Source of the DNA: Vibrio sp. qd031
GTDB lineage: Bacteria > Pseudomonadota > Gammaproteobacteria > Enterobacterales > Vibrionaceae
Reading direction: 5' to 3'
Assembly (NCBI RefSeq): GCF_002100145.1
Contig: NZ_JXQD01000018.1
Span: forward strand, 1-64,000
DNA length: 64,000 nt
Positions 36,111 to 46,603 of this stretch are shown here, piece after piece. Position 1 is the first letter of the stretch; each line of letters begins with the position of its first letter. The notes under the pieces are model-generated. The model was not told where the DNA came from and did not search any database. It was given only the letters and a program-made list of their open reading frames with translations. The position numbers and the translations under genes are program-made.

Positions 36111-37538
36111 ATGAATACATTTTCACGCTTCTCACGTTCTCTGACCATTGTGCTGGTATTTGCTACACTGGTGGGCTGTTCTGTCAGCCCTGATTACGAC
36201 AAAGAAATTGGCGCTAAAAACGCTAAAGTCGTTGAGATTCAAATGGGCATCTACGATTTAGATTCTCTGCAGACTTACGTCAGCGCTGTCGGTTATCGTC
36301 TTGTCAGTCATCTTGGTGAACAACCTTTTAAATTTGAGTTTCATGTTATTGATGATCCAATGCCAAATGCTTTTGCTATTCCCGGTGGCTATATCTACAT
36401 TACCCGTGGATTATTAATGCTCATGAATACTGAGGATGAGCTTGCCGGAGTACTGGGACACGAAATTTCCCACGTCACACAACGTCACAGTGTCAAACAG
36501 ATGCAAAGTAGCGTCGTACCAGGTCTTCTTGAAGTACCAGGTAACATCGTTGGTGTGGTCAGCAGTGACCTAGGTAATTTGATCAATGCTCCAATCAGCA
36601 CAAGTAATCAATTATTCCTTGCAGGCTATAGTCGTAGCCATGAGACCGAGGCCGACACCTTAGGTGCCACATTAGCCGCAAAAGCTGGGTACAAACCCGC
36701 AGCAATGGGCGACGTGCTTACTCGAATGAATACCTCTATCGAATACATTACTGACCAAAGCATTGAAAAAAGCTACTTTGATAGCCATCCATACACGCCT
36801 GAGCGCGTAAAAAACCTTAACCAAATGAAAGGCAAACTGACGATTGCCTCCTCGCAACCTATTGATGCTGCATTTCCACAGCCGCTTGATGGCATGACAG
36901 TGGGTGAAAACCCAAACAAAGGGGTCTTCATAGATCAGCAGTTTATCCATCCTACGCTCAAGTTTGTGATCGACTTTCCAAACGAGTGGACGACGGTTAA
37001 TCAGCCACTGTCGGTGGGAGCCTTTGAAGACAAACAGCAAGGATTAGTCGTTTTATCTGGTGTAGGCAACAACTACGATGCGAAGCAAAATGCCGATAGG
37101 TTTAAGTTTGCGATTGAAGATCGCTATAACTTGGAGGTGAAGATCATTCCAACGACGCTATCTGATGGTACGGTAGGTTACTTAACCACTCTAAAATCAG
37201 ACGGTGAGGATACGACCAACTTTCTTAATCAGATGTGGCTGGATCACAACGAAGGGACTTATCGAGTCGCAAGCCTTGCCACCGAGTTACTGCAAGAGTC
37301 CGTCTTAGAGTCAATGAATAGCTTTCGGGCAATGTCACAACAAGACTACGACAAACTTACTGTAAAAACTTTGAAGGTTGTCGATATCGATAGTTCGGAT
37401 TCTCTCGAAGCACTGAACAAACAGTACTCAAGTCATATTGATCTCGAACTATTCAAAATCATTAATGGCATTGACGAAAACAGTGACACCACCGAGATGC
37501 CTAAGGTCAAAGTTGTAATTGAGCAGAGCTACCAGTAA
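36111..37538 (+). CDS. M48-family metalloprotease lipoprotein
   Basis: This 475-residue protein has a lipobox (TLVGC) giving a lipidated cysteine near residue 23, so it is probably attached to a membrane on the periplasmic side. The zinc protease domain is clear: GHEISHVTQRH is the HExxH site and the third ligand is in HETEADTLG. The C-terminal 200 residues (from about 270) form a non-catalytic domain (HPTLKFVIDFPNEWTTVN) seen in larger M48 proteins. E. coli relatives (LoiP, BepA) handle outer-membrane protein quality; a similar role is likely. A two-way terminator follows. Confidence 0.92.
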   Translation: MNTFSRFSRSLTIVLVFATLVGCSVSPDYDKEIGAKNAKVVEIQMGIYDLDSLQTYVSAVGYRLVSHLGEQPFKFEFHVIDDPMPNAFAIPGGYIYITRGLLMLMNTEDELAGVLGHEISHVTQRHSVKQMQSSVVPGLLEVPGNIVGVVSSDLGNLINAPISTSNQLFLAGYSRSHETEADTLGATLAAKAGYKPAAMGDVLTRMNTSIEYITDQSIEKSYFDSHPYTPERVKNLNQMKGKLTIASSQPIDAAFPQPLDGMTVGENPNKGVFIDQQFIHPTLKFVIDFPNEWTTVNQPLSVGAFEDKQQGLVVLSGVGNNYDAKQNADRFKFAIEDRYNLEVKIIPTTLSDGTVGYLTTLKSDGEDTTNFLNQMWLDHNEGTYRVASLATELLQESVLESMNSFRAMSQQDYDKLTVKTLKVVDIDSSDSLEALNKQYSSHIDLELFKIINGIDENSDTTEMPKVKVVIEQSYQ

Positions 37539-37552
37539 CAGTGTCTCGCGGT

Positions 37553-37589
37553 AAAATAATGGGGCTGACACTGTCAGCCCCATTATTTT
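37553..37589. terminator. Two-way terminator between the M48 and chemoreceptor genes
   Basis: AAAATAATGGGGCTGACA and its complement form a near-perfect palindrome with A and T tails, serving two converging genes. Confidence 0.93.
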
Positions 37590-37608
37590 AATCGATTCTC
37601 CCTACTAT

Positions 37609-39651
37609 TTACGCTTGGTGAGGGTACACTTCCTCCAAGTCTTGGGACTCATTTGAGCTATCGAGTAAAAAGCTTTTCGTCAGAGCTTGTTGTACTTCTG
37701 CCATTGCTTCTAACTGATCACTTAAGCTAGCCAGCGCCTCTGAACGGGTCTGATTTTGTGTAGTTAACTGATGAATATGGTCGATATTGCGGGTGACTTC
37801 TTGGGCCACAGATTGGTGCTCTGTGGTCGCCGCCGCAATCTGATGGCTGCTTTGTTCGACTTCACTGAGTAAACTGTGGACGTTCTCTAGCGAACCATTC
37901 ACCATATTGGTTTGTTCCACACAATTTGTCATGCCATTTGCACACTCGGTTATTTGAGAAACGGCCAATTTCGAACTACTTTGTAACTCTTCTATTTTTT
38001 GCTGAATTTCTTGCGTTGACGCCGTGGTTCTAGCCGCAAGCACGCGAACCTCATCCGCAACCACAGAGAAGCCACGTCCATGCTCCCCAGCTCTTGCCGC
38101 TTCAATAGCGGCGTTAAGGGCCAATAGATTAGTCTGCTCCGATATTCCAGAAATCACATCCAAGATGGACTCGATGCTTGCACTTTCGCGCTCGACACAG
38201 TGAATGGTTTCGGTTGACTGATTGAGTCGGCCAGACAATTCAGTAAGCAACGTAATATTTTGCTCCATCATTTGCTGGCCTGATGTTGAACTGCCCACCG
38301 CCGAGGTGACTACGTTCAAAGTATTACTTGCAGAGCGCGAAATTTCCGAAACTGAACTTTCAATCTGTTGCATGGCGGTAGCAACCATTATGGTCTGCTC
38401 CGTTTGCTCACTCATAGCTTGCTTCAGTGATTGACTGGTACTTTGATTATTTAGCGACGCTTGATTAAGCTCGGTTGCGGAAGATTTCATCTGCTCAAGT
38501 AGATGAGATAAATGATCGATCACCAAATTGACTTTCGTGGCCAGTTCACCAAATTCATTGGCTTCGTTGTAGACAACTTTTTGCGTCAAATCTTTATCGG
38601 CGACTTTATCCAGTGATGCAGTAAGTAATCGACTTGGTTTCTTAACCATATTGGCAATGCGGTGACCGGTAAACACCACAAAGAGCAAAGACGCGACTGC
38701 AACAAAGGTCAATGTCATTTGAGTGGTGTTTGCAAACTGCTCAGACTCAACAGCAATACTGTGTGCCGACTGCTCCGCATAATCAGACAGTGCGCCCATG
38801 ATAAGGAGCACATCATCGAGCATCAATTCAATATCGACTCTTAACTGGTTGAGCTCTTGATAACGTTGAACCGCTTGTGCGTGAAGGTTAACCGCGCCGT
38901 TTGGAGTAAACAGATGCATGGAAAGCAGCTGCAGAGCCGTTTCTGTGCTTCGATATTGATTGGGGGCAAATTGCTTGAAATCTGCCACGGCCTCGTCAAA
39001 GCGTTCTTTTTTACCATTAGCTTGACGTAACGTACCACGCAACTCCGACATATCTTGCGTCGCAAACGCATCATTTGCATCGCTATTTAGTACACCAACG
39101 ATAGACATTAACGTATTGACGGCCTTCGCCCCGCTGTCGTCAACCAGGCTTAAAGACTTCACCAGATTACTGTTAAGTTGACTTGTGACAGACTGAAACG
39201 TCGATTGCTCGTAGAGGGCTAAATCTTTGCTGTCTAGATAATCAACGTAATGGGCCATGCTTTCATCCATGGCCTTAATGATCTCCTCGCTGCCCTGTTG
39301 CATTTGCTGGACAAACGTCGCAACAGATTCGTCGCTTTTCGAACGCTCTATGAACCACTCAAATCGCGTAAGATACTCGGCGGTATTGGCTTCAATAACC
39401 TCTGCAAAGGGATCAAGTTCATCCACATACATGGCAGAAAAGTAGGGAGTTAAGCTGCGGTTTATAGTCAAAATGGCACCGTTAAGCTCCGCTGACTTCG
39501 TCATTAGTGGGGTCGCTTGCTGGGTGATCACTTGAATTTTATGGGTTAATTGCTGGTTACCCACGATACTAAACCATGCCGTTCCGACCATCACTATGGT
39601 TAAAAATAAAAACCCTAGGTAGACCCGAGTGACAATGCTTTTTGTTCCCAT
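37609..39651 (-). CDS. Methyl-accepting chemotaxis protein
   Basis: This 680-residue receptor has a transmembrane segment at about 7-27, a periplasmic helical sensor of about 280 residues (four-helix-bundle type), a second segment at about 312-332, a HAMP domain, and the cytoplasmic signalling coiled coil. The hairpin tip is canonical ([20 protein letters not shown], then [15 protein letters not shown]). It would pass ligand binding to CheA/CheW and flagella. The ligand is unknown, and the C-terminus lacks a CheR-binding pentapeptide. No che genes are nearby. Confidence 0.97.
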   Translation of the reverse strand: MGTKSIVTRVYLGFLFLTIVMVGTAWFSIVGNQQLTHKIQVITQQATPLMTKSAELNGAILTINRSLTPYFSAMYVDELDPFAEVIEANTAEYLTRFEWFIERSKSDESVATFVQQMQQGSEEIIKAMDESMAHYVDYLDSKDLALYEQSTFQSVTSQLNSNLVKSLSLVDDSGAKAVNTLMSIVGVLNSDANDAFATQDMSELRGTLRQANGKKERFDEAVADFKQFAPNQYRSTETALQLLSMHLFTPNGAVNLHAQAVQRYQELNQLRVDIELMLDDVLLIMGALSDYAEQSAHSIAVESEQFANTTQMTLTFVAVASLLFVVFTGHRIANMVKKPSRLLTASLDKVADKDLTQKVVYNEANEFGELATKVNLVIDHLSHLLEQMKSSATELNQASLNNQSTSQSLKQAMSEQTEQTIMVATAMQQIESSVSEISRSASNTLNVVTSAVGSSTSGQQMMEQNITLLTELSGRLNQSTETIHCVERESASIESILDVISGISEQTNLLALNAAIEAARAGEHGRGFSVVADEVRVLAARTTASTQEIQQKIEELQSSSKLAVSQITECANGMTNCVEQTNMVNGSLENVHSLLSEVEQSSHQIAAATTEHQSVAQEVTRNIDHIHQLTTQNQTRSEALASLSDQLEAMAEVQQALTKSFLLDSSNESQDLEEVYPHQA

Positions 39652-40073
39652 TTACTATCTCCTGTCAGACCTGCTAAATTGCAAGCATTTCTTATAGATA
39701 GTGTAATTATGAAACAAATGAAAACGTCGACTGCCTTCACAGCATGCCATACTGAAAGTGGCGAACAATTGACCAACGGGAAAAATCAACATTTAAATAT
39801 ATATATCAACAACATATAATAGCTTGCCATTTAAATTGTTGACTACGCAGCTTCATAGTTGTGGGGTTAATCACACCCAGTAGACTATCAAACCTCCACC
39901 CTCATGAAAGCGCTTACATAATTTGATTGTTTTTTCATAGAAAATTGGGCATAGAATTCAACTTAATCCAAACGATCAATCACACAATCGTCCGATTTCG
40001 CGATCTATTCGACAGCAATTTATCCATATAAAAACTATGCTTATTTATGAATGATTTCTAGAAGGACGACACC
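39652..40073. other. Divergent control region, chemoreceptor / uspA-like
   Basis: This 422-base AT-rich region lies between divergent genes and must contain both promoters. TATATATATC-like runs around 39797 and a TTGACT near 39839 are candidate promoter pieces, but I cannot assign them. No coding or repeat signal is seen. Confidence 0.45.
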
Positions 40074-40499
40074 ATGAAATACCAACATATCCTTGTCGCG
40101 TTAGAGTTATCAGAAGAAAGCCAAGTACTGCTTCAACGAGCAAGTTACATGGCCAAGCAGCATGAGGCACACGTTTCGTTTGTTCATATTGACGGCTCGC
40201 ATGGCGAAATTTACCCAGAGTTAGTCGACATTCATAACAATCCACAGCAATCTCCACTGCACAAAGAAACCATGGATCAGCTTCATGGATTTGAAGAGTC
40301 GTTTGAACTACCCCTTAAGCACTTCTTTGTCGGGACGGGCGATCTGGCGGATAAATTAGAGGCGACCATTGGCGATAATGGCATCGATTTGCTTATTTGT
40401 GGCCACCACCACGACTTTTGGAGTCGAATCATTTCCTATTCGAAACACCTGATTCATAAATCACCAGTCGACATATTGGTTGTTCCAATTAACCCGTAA
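40074..40499 (+). CDS. Universal stress protein, UspA class
   Basis: This 141-residue protein fits the UspA class by length and by its start (KYQHILVALELSEES) and end (GHHHDFWSRIISYSKHLI, then VDILVVPI), which parallel E. coli UspA. The ATP-binding G-x2-G-x9-G-(S/T) motif of other Usp classes is absent, as in UspA. It probably acts as a cytoplasmic dimer under growth arrest or stress. AGAAGGACG precedes the ATG, and a strong terminator follows. Confidence 0.93.
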   Translation: MKYQHILVALELSEESQVLLQRASYMAKQHEAHVSFVHIDGSHGEIYPELVDIHNNPQQSPLHKETMDQLHGFEESFELPLKHFFVGTGDLADKLEATIGDNGIDLLICGHHHDFWSRIISYSKHLIHKSPVDILVVPINP

Positions 40500-40507
40500 A
40501 TTGCCAA

Positions 40508-40537
40508 AAAAAAACGCTCCCAAAGGAGCGTTTTTTT
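40508..40537. terminator. Two-way terminator after the uspA-like gene
   Basis: AAAAAAACGCTCC pairs with GGAGCGTTTTTTT around CAAA, between converging genes. Confidence 0.95.
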
Positions 40538-40552
40538 GAATAACCTAATGGA

Positions 40553-41239
40553 TTAGAATTGAACTCGAATCACCGATTCGGCAATACACGCTGGACGACG
40601 AACACCGTCTATTTTTACTGTGATTTTTCTAACAATTTCTAAACCTTTTTTCACCGGTTCAACCGAGACGACCGAACTTTCGGCGCGTACACGACTGCCC
40701 GATTTAACTGGGTAAGGGAAACGAACCTTATTTAGCCCCATATTAACGACGACCTTTGCAGTGGCGAACTGCGGATTGTCTGGGTTAACGCTGTCTGTCA
40801 ACTTGGGCAACAGTGCCAGGGTTAGAAAGCCATGAGCGATAGTGGTTTTAAACGGCGACTCTTTCTCAGCTCTTTCTGGATCAGTGTGGATCCATTGATT
40901 GTCGTGCGTCACCACTCCAAACTGATCAATCATCGTTTGGTCGATATCAAGCCAATCACCAACATGATAAACCTCACCGAGATTCATTTGCAGTTCGTCA
41001 TAAACGCTTTGCGCTTGTGCAGACATCTCAACGCGGGCGACTTCTTCAACGGGTAACTCTTCGTTAACCGCTGGCTTAGAATCAAATTCTTTGATCCACG
41101 GGAATAGCTGATGAGCTTGCGCTTTAGAAATAAAATCGTGCCAGTATTCTTTGAGTGCAGGAGACATCTTGTCCAAAATCTCAAAGTTGTGGCGGGTCAA
41201 TGACTCGCGTTTGTGCTTTAAAATTTCGACTACTTTCAT
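40553..41239 (-). CDS. MaoC-family enoyl-CoA hydratase/dehydratase
   Basis: In this 228-residue protein, residues about 85-228 form a MaoC-like hotdog domain with the hydratase motif: FGVVTHDNQWIHTDPERA, with the catalytic Asp and His, followed by FKTTIAHGFLTLALLP. It would hydrate 2-enoyl-CoA to (R)-3-hydroxyacyl-CoA or do a related reaction. The N-terminal 80 residues are helical and charged, an extension not needed for activity. The ATG at 41239, preceded by an AGAGAGAG run, is preferred to a TTG at 41269. Neighbours do not reveal a pathway. Confidence 0.9.
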   Translation of the reverse strand: MKVVEILKHKRESLTRHNFEILDKMSPALKEYWHDFISKAQAHQLFPWIKEFDSKPAVNEELPVEEVARVEMSAQAQSVYDELQMNLGEVYHVGDWLDIDQTMIDQFGVVTHDNQWIHTDPERAEKESPFKTTIAHGFLTLALLPKLTDSVNPDNPQFATAKVVVNMGLNKVRFPYPVKSGSRVRAESSVVSVEPVKKGLEIVRKITVKIDGVRRPACIAESVIRVQF

Positions 41240-41438
41240 AAGAACTCTCTCTGTTATCTGGTCTGACAACGATTAAAAACGCGCTAAGTTTGAGCCACAT
41301 CACATCTTAACGCAAATTTTTTTCAGCTTACATACGTTAACTGAGTACCAATATAGCTTTCCATTTCATAAGTTTAAGTGTGATATAAAAGTTTCTAATA
41401 ACTGATATACAGCTATAAATTTAGAGGGTTAACTCCAA

Positions 41439-43130
41439 CTATTGACCAGGCTTTAGCCAAACGCGGCTAAAATCAAACCAACCTAAGGCGTTTGTTTTTG
41501 CATTCTGTAACGTGCCACTGTGGTCTTGATTCACCCCGAGCCAACAATGAAACATAGGCAAAATTTGTTTGCTACCAACCAATTGCTGACTAATTTGTAG
41601 TCCTGGGAATGGCAAATCACTGCCGCTTTGCCAGTGCTCAATCAACGATACGACTTTTTTATGAACACTCTCTTCCACGGTGTCGTTAAAGCGAGGCTCG
41701 CAAAGATACCATGCCGCCAATGCGTCCTCGCGATGAGTGGCTATCCCCATTGCCATTACCCATATATCGGGCTTTTTGGCGAGTTCTTTAACAGAATCGA
41801 ACGTCACCAGTTCTACTTCAAGCAAATCCTGTTCCAGTAAATTCTTGATCGCATGAGCAATGTCTGCAAAAACAGTGTGTTCGTGTTGATATGCCACAAC
41901 GATATTTTGCTGTGTTGGCGCGGCCAACGACTTTGTGGAATACCCACTGGTATGTTGCCAGCCTGGTTTGAGACCAAAAGCATGAATTAAGCCTAGATCA
42001 ACGATCTTCTGCTGAGGTAAATGAGAAAAAAGCGCGAGGCTATTGAGGCGACTGGAAAAGTAATCCGCCCAGTCAGCAGTCTTTGCCAACCCCTGCTGTT
42101 TATCCAACAGTAAAAAGGTACATCCTGGGTCTAAATCCACTTGCTCTTGCTTGGGCTCTGAGCTGTTAGGCAATACAGACTGTGACAGCGAAGGGTAAAC
42201 CAAATTAGAGTATATGTCGTCTATCACCACCACTTCGACCTGATCGATAAGCGGCCTAAAACCAAAGTAGTCATCAAACGCGACCAACTTCAATTTACTG
42301 TCGTCATTGTGCACCACCCTAAATGGACCAGTAGCTTGTGGGTAATGCTGGCCATCTTCTTGCGTCACCCACTGGGTGATCACTTTGGCACTGACATCAC
42401 TCAGTAGCAGGTCAAATCGTACATCTGGGCGAGTTAAATAAACATCGATGCAAAGATCGGCTGATTGGGTTACTTTGGTAATATGACAAAACAGTGGCGC
42501 ATCAGCCAGATCGTCCAAATGATGGATTATCTGTTCAAGGGTTAATAGGTTTCCATTGTGGCAACGAATATTAGGGCGGATAAAAAACCGCCAATGAACA
42601 GGCGTAAGCATTTGCCAATGATGAGCAATGTCTGCGGTTAAACGTTCGTTTTCATCGAGGGTTGTGAGTCCGCTTGCCACCTGCTGGATGATGTTTTTTT
42701 CAGAGCGTCGTAACCGATAAAGTGGAGACACAAGCTGCAGAGGACGATAATAAGGCAACCTTACTATCGACTCACCTTTACGATTTTGTAGTCCAATGTA
42801 GTCTTGAACCACCTGGGTCAGTTTATGCACATCTTGATCAAGAACGGCCAACGCGCGACCGATTTTGCCTTCTTCTAACAATCGTTTCGCCATTTCGATG
42901 TTTACATCGTCTTGGCTCTGGTTAAAGATCAATGAAGACAGTTTGCCGCGCCCCGATGATGGCGACCACTGAATCCAACCCAGCTCGTGCAGCTTACTCA
43001 ATACAATACGGGCATTGCGACGAGTGCAGCTCAGAATTTCAGTGATTTCTTCAATTTGAACGTCGCTGTCTTGGCCGGAGAAATGTCGGTATAAAAGATC
43101 AAATTGTTGTCTTAATCTTGGGCTACTCAT
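41439..43130 (-). CDS. SgrR-like transcriptional regulator
   Basis: This 563-residue protein has the SgrR layout: an N-terminal winged helix (RLRQQFDLLYRHFSGQDSDV, then CTRRNARIVLSKLHELGW) and a long solute-binding-protein domain (SBP_bac_5 type; LTPVHWRFFIRPNIRCHNGN). In E. coli SgrR senses glucose-phosphate stress and activates the sgrS small RNA. No sgrS or sugar exporter gene is evident beside this copy, so the target may differ. The ATG overlaps the stop of the upstream hotdog gene (TAATG), so the two are translationally coupled. Confidence 0.9.
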   Translation of the reverse strand: MSSPRLRQQFDLLYRHFSGQDSDVQIEEITEILSCTRRNARIVLSKLHELGWIQWSPSSGRGKLSSLIFNQSQDDVNIEMAKRLLEEGKIGRALAVLDQDVHKLTQVVQDYIGLQNRKGESIVRLPYYRPLQLVSPLYRLRRSEKNIIQQVASGLTTLDENERLTADIAHHWQMLTPVHWRFFIRPNIRCHNGNLLTLEQIIHHLDDLADAPLFCHITKVTQSADLCIDVYLTRPDVRFDLLLSDVSAKVITQWVTQEDGQHYPQATGPFRVVHNDDSKLKLVAFDDYFGFRPLIDQVEVVVIDDIYSNLVYPSLSQSVLPNSSEPKQEQVDLDPGCTFLLLDKQQGLAKTADWADYFSSRLNSLALFSHLPQQKIVDLGLIHAFGLKPGWQHTSGYSTKSLAAPTQQNIVVAYQHEHTVFADIAHAIKNLLEQDLLEVELVTFDSVKELAKKPDIWVMAMGIATHREDALAAWYLCEPRFNDTVEESVHKKVVSLIEHWQSGSDLPFPGLQISQQLVGSKQILPMFHCWLGVNQDHSGTLQNAKTNALGWFDFSRVWLKPGQ

Positions 43131-43570
43131 TACGCCCCCTGCATCACTTTTTTGTTTTGCATAACCGCAACTGTGAGCCTAGAGGCGCAGACCAATTTGT
43201 TTTTATCGTCAACAATATCAATCTGCCACACTTGGGTGAGCCTGCCTAAATGAACTGGCGTCGCTGTGCCAGTCACAACGCCTTTGCGCACCGCTCTTAT
43301 ATGATTGGCGTTAATGTCTAGTCCCACGCAGTAATGCGTTCTATCTACACACAAATTCGCCGCAACTGAACCAAGCGTCTCCGCTAGCACCACTGATGCG
43401 CCCCCATGTAACATTCCTATGGGCTGGTGGACTTGAGGCCCTACGGGCATCGTTCCGACAAGGCTATTTTCACCAATTTCTGTGTAGGTAATGCCCAAAT
43501 GGGACACTAATGTGCCTTCTGAGGTTGCATTTAGTAATTGTAAATTGGTGTCGCGTTGCCAGATGGTCAT
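43130..43570 (-). CDS. Hotdog-fold acyl-CoA thioesterase (MenI/YbdB-like)
   Basis: This 146-residue protein fits the small PaaI/MenI/EntH thioesterase group: HLGITYTEIGENSLVGTMPV, then the catalytic stretch HQPIGMLHGGASVVLAETLG with the conserved Gln/His/Gly and the acidic residue in the helix. It would hydrolyse acyl-CoA or a carrier-bound acyl group; E. coli relatives act in menaquinone and enterobactin synthesis. No menaquinone genes adjoin it. It is the first gene of a two-gene unit with the SgrR-like regulator. Confidence 0.88.
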   Translation of the reverse strand: MTIWQRDTNLQLLNATSEGTLVSHLGITYTEIGENSLVGTMPVGPQVHQPIGMLHGGASVVLAETLGSVAANLCVDRTHYCVGLDINANHIRAVRKGVVTGTATPVHLGRLTQVWQIDIVDDKNKLVCASRLTVAVMQNKKVMQGA

Positions 43571-43637
43571 TCTATTTTTTTTCCGTTTTTACAATGATTT
43601 GCTATTATACCTCAAACTATAAACAAGGGAGTTGTTT

Positions 43638-44426
43638 ATGCCTAGTTTGAAAAAAATTTCCATCACACTTAGTGTTGCAGCCTTAGCTGCTTGTGCGTCA
43701 TCCCCAACGGGCCGCAATCAAATCATTTTGTTTTCTGATGTACAAATGAGTCAATTAGGGGCGCAGTCATTCGAAGAAATGAAAGCGGAAATCCCCAAAA
43801 CCAAAAGTCAAAACAAAATCGACTATGTCCAGTGCATCACCGATGCCCTTTTGCCCCATGTCCCCATTCAGGGTAGTTTCAGCGAATGGGAGGTGGTGGT
43901 GTTCGACAGTGAGCAAGTCAACGCCTTTGCCCTACCCGGAGGTAAAATTGGCGTCTACACCGGGATAATGGCAGTCGCAGAAACAGCCGATCAACTCGCT
44001 GCTGTTATTGGCCACGAGATTGTTCACGTCACCGCCCAACACGGTAATGAGCGCATGTCACAAGCTCAGCTTGCCAATATTGGCATGCAAGTGACTAGTG
44101 TGGCTTTGCACGATAACGACTACCGTGACCTTGCTATGGGCGCTTTAGGGTTGGGCGTACAAGTTGGAGTGCTTCTGCCCTACGGACGAACACAAGAATC
44201 GGAAGCCGATATTGTAGGTTTGGAAATCCTAGCGAAGGCTGGATTTGACCCGAATGCCAGTGTCACCCTATGGCAAAATATGGCAAAAGCATCAGGTGGC
44301 AATCAACCACCAGAACTGCTGTCTACCCACCCCTCTCACAGCACGCGCATTAGCGACCTGAAGGCAAAAATTAAGCAGCTCCCACCGTCGACCAACCAAG
44401 CGCCAGATTGCGAACGTTTGCTGTAA
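43638..44426 (+). CDS. M48-family metallopeptidase lipoprotein (second copy)
   Basis: This 262-residue protein has a signal peptide and lipobox (ALAAC, lipidated cysteine about residue 20) followed by an M48 zinc protease: GHEIVHVTAQHGNERMS holds HExxH, and ESEADIVGLEIL the third zinc ligand. It lacks the extra C-terminal domain of the larger M48 protein at 36111. Likely periplasmic, in envelope protein quality control. The ATG at 43638 follows GGGAG; an upstream TTG would add two residues. It is divergent from the hotdog-sgrR unit. Confidence 0.92.
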   Translation: MPSLKKISITLSVAALAACASSPTGRNQIILFSDVQMSQLGAQSFEEMKAEIPKTKSQNKIDYVQCITDALLPHVPIQGSFSEWEVVVFDSEQVNAFALPGGKIGVYTGIMAVAETADQLAAVIGHEIVHVTAQHGNERMSQAQLANIGMQVTSVALHDNDYRDLAMGALGLGVQVGVLLPYGRTQESEADIVGLEILAKAGFDPNASVTLWQNMAKASGGNQPPELLSTHPSHSTRISDLKAKIKQLPPSTNQAPDCERLL

Positions 44427-44497
44427 ACGTATTCCCCCTTTAAAAGTGCGGCATTTCGTTAGATAATGCCGCCACTTTGAATTGATTAGGTACGTCT

Positions 44498-45064
44498 ATG
44501 TCTACTGAAGCGACCCTTCTAGAACGCGCAGGCTCTCAATGTGAGCTGTGCTCTTCCACCGAAAATATTGCCCCGTTTGTGGTATCGCCCCACACTCAGA
44601 TCACGGTCGATCACGCTGTTGTACTCTGTGAGACCTGTAAAGCACAGGTTGAAGACACTAGCAACATGGATGTAAACCACTGGCGCTGTCTTAACGATAG
44701 CATGTGGAGTCAAGTTCCTGCTGTGCAGGTGTTGGCTTGGCGTCAGTTGACTCACTTATCATCGGAGTCTTGGGCACAAGATGCACTCGACATGATGTAT
44801 ATCGAAGAAGAAACAGCAAAATGGGCTGAAATAGGTATGGACGCCGATAATCGCAAGCACGCTGATTGCCACGGTGCACCACTTGCAAAAGGTGACACCG
44901 TCACTATTATCAAAGACCTACCTGTTAAAGGCTCGTCAATGGTTGTTAAGCAAGGCACTATGGTTCGCAATATCGGCTTAGCTCAAGATGACCCAGAGCT
45001 GTTTTCCGGTAAAGTCGAAGGCCAACAAATGTGGCTGCGATGCGAGTTTTGCCGTAAGAAGTAG
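44498..45064 (+). CDS. PhnA/YjdM-like zinc-ribbon protein
   Basis: This 188-residue protein has an N-terminal zinc ribbon (CELCSS ... CETCK) and a C-terminal PhnA domain with the diagnostic LAKGDTVTIIKDLPVKGSS and a closing RCEFCRKK. The family was named for phosphonate use, but the E. coli protein is not required for it and its role is unsettled. The middle 80 residues (helical, NHWRCLNDSMWSQVPAVQVL) make it longer than E. coli YjdM (111), as is common in marine relatives. A clear terminator follows. Confidence 0.9.
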   Translation: MSTEATLLERAGSQCELCSSTENIAPFVVSPHTQITVDHAVVLCETCKAQVEDTSNMDVNHWRCLNDSMWSQVPAVQVLAWRQLTHLSSESWAQDALDMMYIEEETAKWAEIGMDADNRKHADCHGAPLAKGDTVTIIKDLPVKGSSMVVKQGTMVRNIGLAQDDPELFSGKVEGQQMWLRCEFCRKK

Positions 45065-45078
45065 TTTAAATAAATAGA

Positions 45079-45106
45079 CAAAGCCAGCAGTTGTGCTGGC
45101 TTTTTT
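45079..45106. terminator. Two-way terminator after the yjdM-like gene
   Basis: AAAGCCAGCA pairs with TGCTGGCTTT around GTTG with a T-run after it. It lies between converging genes. Confidence 0.92.
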
Positions 45107-45127
45107 TGCTTAAAACCTGTGAAAGGC

Positions 45128-46303
45128 TTACCGCCAACTCAACATTCGCACTTCATTGCCATCTTGTGGTTGCTTGGGAATATTAAGCGACAGCAATAGC
45201 GAGACTGCGGCCATGCCCGCACCAATATAAAAGACACTGGCCGGCGACACCAACCAGATAAACCCAAACATTACCGGTATCACAACCGCCGCAATGTGGT
45301 TAATGGTGAAAGCAACCCCAGCGGTTGATGCCATATCGGCAGGATCGGCGATTTTTTGGAAATAGGTTTTAATGGCGAGTGCCAGCGCAAAAAACAGATG
45401 ATCAATCACATAGAGCGCGGCCGCCCATTGTGCATTGCTCACTAACGCATAACCTACGAACACACCAATTAAACCAACGTACTCAAACACCAATGCTTTT
45501 CGTTCACCAACGACACCAATAAACCGGCCGATTTTTTTGGCAAATAGAAAGTTAAACAGATAGTTCACCAAAAACAGTAGTGTTATATCCGCCGCTGAAT
45601 AGCCAAACTTTTCTACCATCAAGAAGCCTGCAAAAACGGTAAAGATCTGTCGTCGAGCACCGCTCATAAAGGTCAGTGCGTAATAGAGCCAGTAACGCTT
45701 TCTCAACACGATTTTTGTGGTCTGCTGGGTGTGAGATTCAAACTTTGGGAAGGTAAACGCTGCCCACATGAGCAGCACAAACCCCGTTCCACCGGTAATT
45801 AGATAGACGTATCGATATTCAAGTTGGATAATTTCCAACATCACCCATAGAACTCCATAAGTAACTAGGGACGCTGCAGCACCTACAGAAATGAGCTTCC
45901 CAAGCATTTCCGGCGCTTCCTCTTTACTCAACCACTGCAGAGATAGAGACTGTTTTAAGGTTTCGAAGTAGTGAAACCCCACTGACATGACAAACGTAGT
46001 AAGCAACAATCCAATGAGACTTGGGAAGAATCCGGTCGCCATCACGCCTAACGTTAACAAAGCAAGCGAGATGATCATGAATCGCTGCTCTCGAATAAAC
46101 GCGATGATGAAGATCGCAGTAAACGCGAGAAAGCCAGGAATCTCACGGACACTCTGTAAGAGACCGATGTCTGAGCCGTCAAACGCCGCTTTTTCTACTA
46201 CGAAGTTATTCAGTAGCGCCATCCAGCTTGAAAATGCCACTGGGACAATAATTGAGACAATAATTAAAAAGTTTTGCGGTGTTTTCCATTTCGAATGCGA
46301 CAT
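45128..46303 (-). CDS. MFS transporter
   Basis: This 391-residue integral membrane protein has about twelve hydrophobic segments and a charged cytoplasmic loop in the middle (FPKFESHTQQTTKIVLRKRY), the two-times-six layout of the major facilitator superfamily. The N-terminus begins inside (MSHSKWKTPQN). Family-level cues are weak, so substrate and direction are unknown. It is monocistronic and divergent from the export operon that follows. Confidence 0.88.
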   Translation of the reverse strand: MSHSKWKTPQNFLIIVSIIVPVAFSSWMALLNNFVVEKAAFDGSDIGLLQSVREIPGFLAFTAIFIIAFIREQRFMIISLALLTLGVMATGFFPSLIGLLLTTFVMSVGFHYFETLKQSLSLQWLSKEEAPEMLGKLISVGAAASLVTYGVLWVMLEIIQLEYRYVYLITGGTGFVLLMWAAFTFPKFESHTQQTTKIVLRKRYWLYYALTFMSGARRQIFTVFAGFLMVEKFGYSAADITLLFLVNYLFNFLFAKKIGRFIGVVGERKALVFEYVGLIGVFVGYALVSNAQWAAALYVIDHLFFALALAIKTYFQKIADPADMASTAGVAFTINHIAAVVIPVMFGFIWLVSPASVFYIGAGMAAVSLLLSLNIPKQPQDGNEVRMLSWR

Positions 46304-46603
46304 GCGGATCTCCTAGTGATCTGCTGAGTGTATCTTTGCCTATAAAGAGTGAGCAAGCTTTAATTGCTTGCGGCCATTACTTTAACGCTACACTAATAAC
46401 AATAAGCGCCCAAACGACCGGATCTACTAACAGAAAAATAGTGTGGTTCCATACTGAGTTAGCCATTTTGGTCGAATTTACAATTTTTAACTAAAAGAGA
46501 GTTGCAATTACATAGAGTTTTTACTCTAATACCATGAGTCAAGTATTTAACACTGCCAATTTGAGCCCGTCACAGCGAATTTGCAGCTTTAGAAGGAGTT
46601 TTT
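46304..46603. other. Divergent control region, MFS gene / export operon
   Basis: This 300-base gap holds both promoters; AGAAGGAG just before 46604 is the ribosome site of the TolC-like gene. I see no clear operator. Confidence 0.45.
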